Shown: piece by piece, positions 62,886 to 64,000 of the stretch | Layout of the letters: each line of letters starts with the position of its first letter | Position numbering within the stretch: position 1 is the stretch's first letter | Assembly: GCF_025567085.1 (NCBI RefSeq) | Contig: NZ_JAOQJN010000003.1 | Span: 186,001 to 250,000 of the forward strand | DNA from: Bovifimicola ammoniilytica | GTDB taxonomy: Bacteria > Bacillota > Clostridia > Lachnospirales > Lachnospiraceae | DNA length: 64,000 nucleotides | Direction of reading: 5' to 3' | Program-made: the position numbers and the translations under genes | The notes under the pieces: generated by a model | Databases searched by the model: none | What the model saw: only the letters and a program-made list of their open reading frames with translations | What the model was told of the DNA's origin: nothing

Positions 62886-63611
62886 CTATGCTAAAATTTT
62901 CTTTTTCAGATTAAATAATATCTTTTTCTCCATTCGCGAAACCTGAACCTGGCTTATTCCCAATTTTTTAGCTATTTCTGACTGTGTTTTATCCTGAAAA
63001 TATCTCATTATAATAATATTACGCTCAATTTCATCAAGCTCATTAAGTACCTGCTCCACAACCATGTTGTTTATAATTCTATCTACACTTTCTCCGCTGC
63101 TTTCTAAAGCCTTAATTCTATCGATTAAATATATCTCACTTCCATCATTCTGATATACTGACTTATATATACTTTCCACATCACTTATAGCCTCCATCGC
63201 CTGAACAATATCCTCGGTATTAAGACCTGTCTCTTTAGAAATCTCTTCAATCGTGGCTTCTCTTCCTAATCTCTGGGCTAACTCCTGTGATGCTCTCTTA
63301 ATCTTCCAATTATTCTCCTTAATTGTTCTCGAAATCTTAACCAATCCATCATCTCTTATAAACCTTTTAATTTCACCCATAATCAACGGAACTGCATATG
63401 TCGAAAACTGCACTTCAAATGAATTGTCGAATTTATCAACTGCTTTAATCAATCCGATACAGCCAATCTGAAACAAATCTTCTAACTCAAAACCTCTGTT
63501 GCCAAATCTTTTGACAATGCTCCACACTAATCCTATGTTTTCCTGAACCAATATATCTCTGGCTCTTTTATCACCTTTATGTGCCATTTCAATCAGTGTT
63601 TTATTCTCCAT
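62886..63611 (-). CDS. sigF: Sporulation sigma factor F
   Basis: A 241-residue sigma-70 family factor of SigF/SigG type. DILVQENIGLVWSIVKRF is region 1.2/2, DLFQIGCIGLIKAVDKFD region 2.2-2.3 (core binding), YAVPLIMGEIKRFIRDDG 2.4, and SEIAKKLGISQVQVSRMEKK the region 4 helix-turn-helix. It directs the first forespore genes. GGTGG lies before the ATG. It stands next to spoIIAB, its anti-sigma factor, as in other sporulating bacteria. Confidence 0.93.
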   Translation of the reverse strand: MENKTLIEMAHKGDKRARDILVQENIGLVWSIVKRFGNRGFELEDLFQIGCIGLIKAVDKFDNSFEVQFSTYAVPLIMGEIKRFIRDDGLVKISRTIKENNWKIKRASQELAQRLGREATIEEISKETGLNTEDIVQAMEAISDVESIYKSVYQNDGSEIYLIDRIKALESSGESVDRIINNMVVEQVLNELDEIERNIIIMRYFQDKTQSEIAKKLGISQVQVSRMEKKILFNLKKKILA

Positions 63612-63621
63612 AGGACACCAC

Positions 63622-64000
63622 CTAATCCGGTTTTCTCAGATTTTTCTTCATTAAAACCGTAGTTCCATTGCCAGGTGCTGAATCTACTTCTAAACTATCC
63701 ATAAATATTTCCATAAATGAAAATCCCATTCCTGAACGCTCTTCTTCAGGTTTACTTGTATATAGTGGCTGCATAGCCTGTTCAACATTAGCTATTCCCA
63801 CGCCTTTATCTTTAATCTTGATAGTAACTTCTCTTCCTTTTAACACACATTCCATCTCTATAATACCTTCATCTGTACCATAACCATGAATAATCGAATT
63901 AGTAACAGCCTCTGATACTGCTGTCTTTATATCCTCTATCTCTTCTAAGGTCGGGTCTAGCCTTGTAACAAATGCCGCTGCAACTATCCTTGCAAATGAT
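63622..64000 (-). CDS. spoIIAB: Anti-sigma F factor SpoIIAB (5' end outside window)
   Basis: The GHKL-type kinase that holds sigma F and phosphorylates SpoIIAA. EAVTNSIIHGYG (about 63880-63910) is the N box and DKGVGI the G1 box; RSGMGFSFMEIFMDSL is G2. The frame continues past position 64000, so the first residues and the gene start are missing. It overlaps nothing and ends 11 bp before sigF. Confidence 0.93.
   Translation of the reverse strand, partial: SFARIVAAAFVTRLDPTLEEIEDIKTAVSEAVTNSIIHGYGTDEGIIEMECVLKGREVTIKIKDKGVGIANVEQAMQPLYTSKPEEERSGMGFSFMEIFMDSLEVDSAPGNGTTVLMKKNLRKPD

Noticed and set aside
62284..62946. Plus-strand 220-codon open frame opposite the chemoreceptor
   Set aside because: Phe/Ser repeats are the complement of the Lys/Glu repeat region; no ribosome site.

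Overview
The window is low-GC Firmicutes DNA. Gene content and protein sequences fit a spore-forming, anaerobic Clostridia, most likely a Lachnospiraceae member: sigF/spoIIAB next to a spoVA cluster, a small acid-soluble spore protein, AddAB, MecA, a TrpR-type YerC regulator and strong GGAGG or TGGAGAT ribosome sites. Most genes lie on the minus strand. No rRNA, tRNA or CRISPR array was seen.

Layout. 1-600 looks like the edge of an integrated element: a ParM-like gene start, then a flavodoxin gene that stops halfway. 1081-5168 holds redox genes (flavoprotein, aldo/keto reductase), an esterase, a DUF4405 membrane protein with an early in-frame stop, and a LysR regulator. 5192-16032 is housekeeping: rlmD, pcrA, a PspA / zinc-ribbon / SPFH membrane-stress module, a PHP hydrolase, a YerC regulator and a cold-shock gene with a clear promoter. 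16256-25717 carries hslO, a methyltransferase, a response regulator-ABC-histidine kinase cluster split by a 515-bp imperfect palindrome, a SEC-C protein and deoC. 25739-37633 has purA, a PIN/AbrB toxin-antitoxin pair, a large beta-helix lipoprotein, lepB, an Mrp ATPase, DegV, mecA, a two-gene SUF system and a SASP. 37788-50239 has flotillin plus a His-rich NfeD protein facing an XRE regulator with paired operators, then an LD-carboxypeptidase and addA-addB. 50691-54465 has an Abi (HEPN) gene bracketed by two copies of a structured RNA motif, and nadE. 54644-64000 is OPT transporter plus PqqD-like gene, spoVAE-D-C-B-A, a large chemoreceptor, sigF and the start-truncated spoIIAB.

Three signals stand out. 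First, the abi gene lies between two short structured RNA motifs whose stems differ in sequence but keep pairing, while the internal strands GCCTA and TGCGTAAC are identical; the upstream copy sits at the predicted 5' end of the abi mRNA. Second, five copies of a 140-146 bp palindromic element sit exactly at gene starts, duplicate the ribosome binding site and start codon, and often carry a small GTG-started ORF; one copy keeps GTGA overlap coupling on both sides. Third, a 515-bp near-palindrome lies inside the ABC/two-component cluster. Several other hairpin repeats recur between genes. Functions rest on motif recognition by eye; no database search was run.
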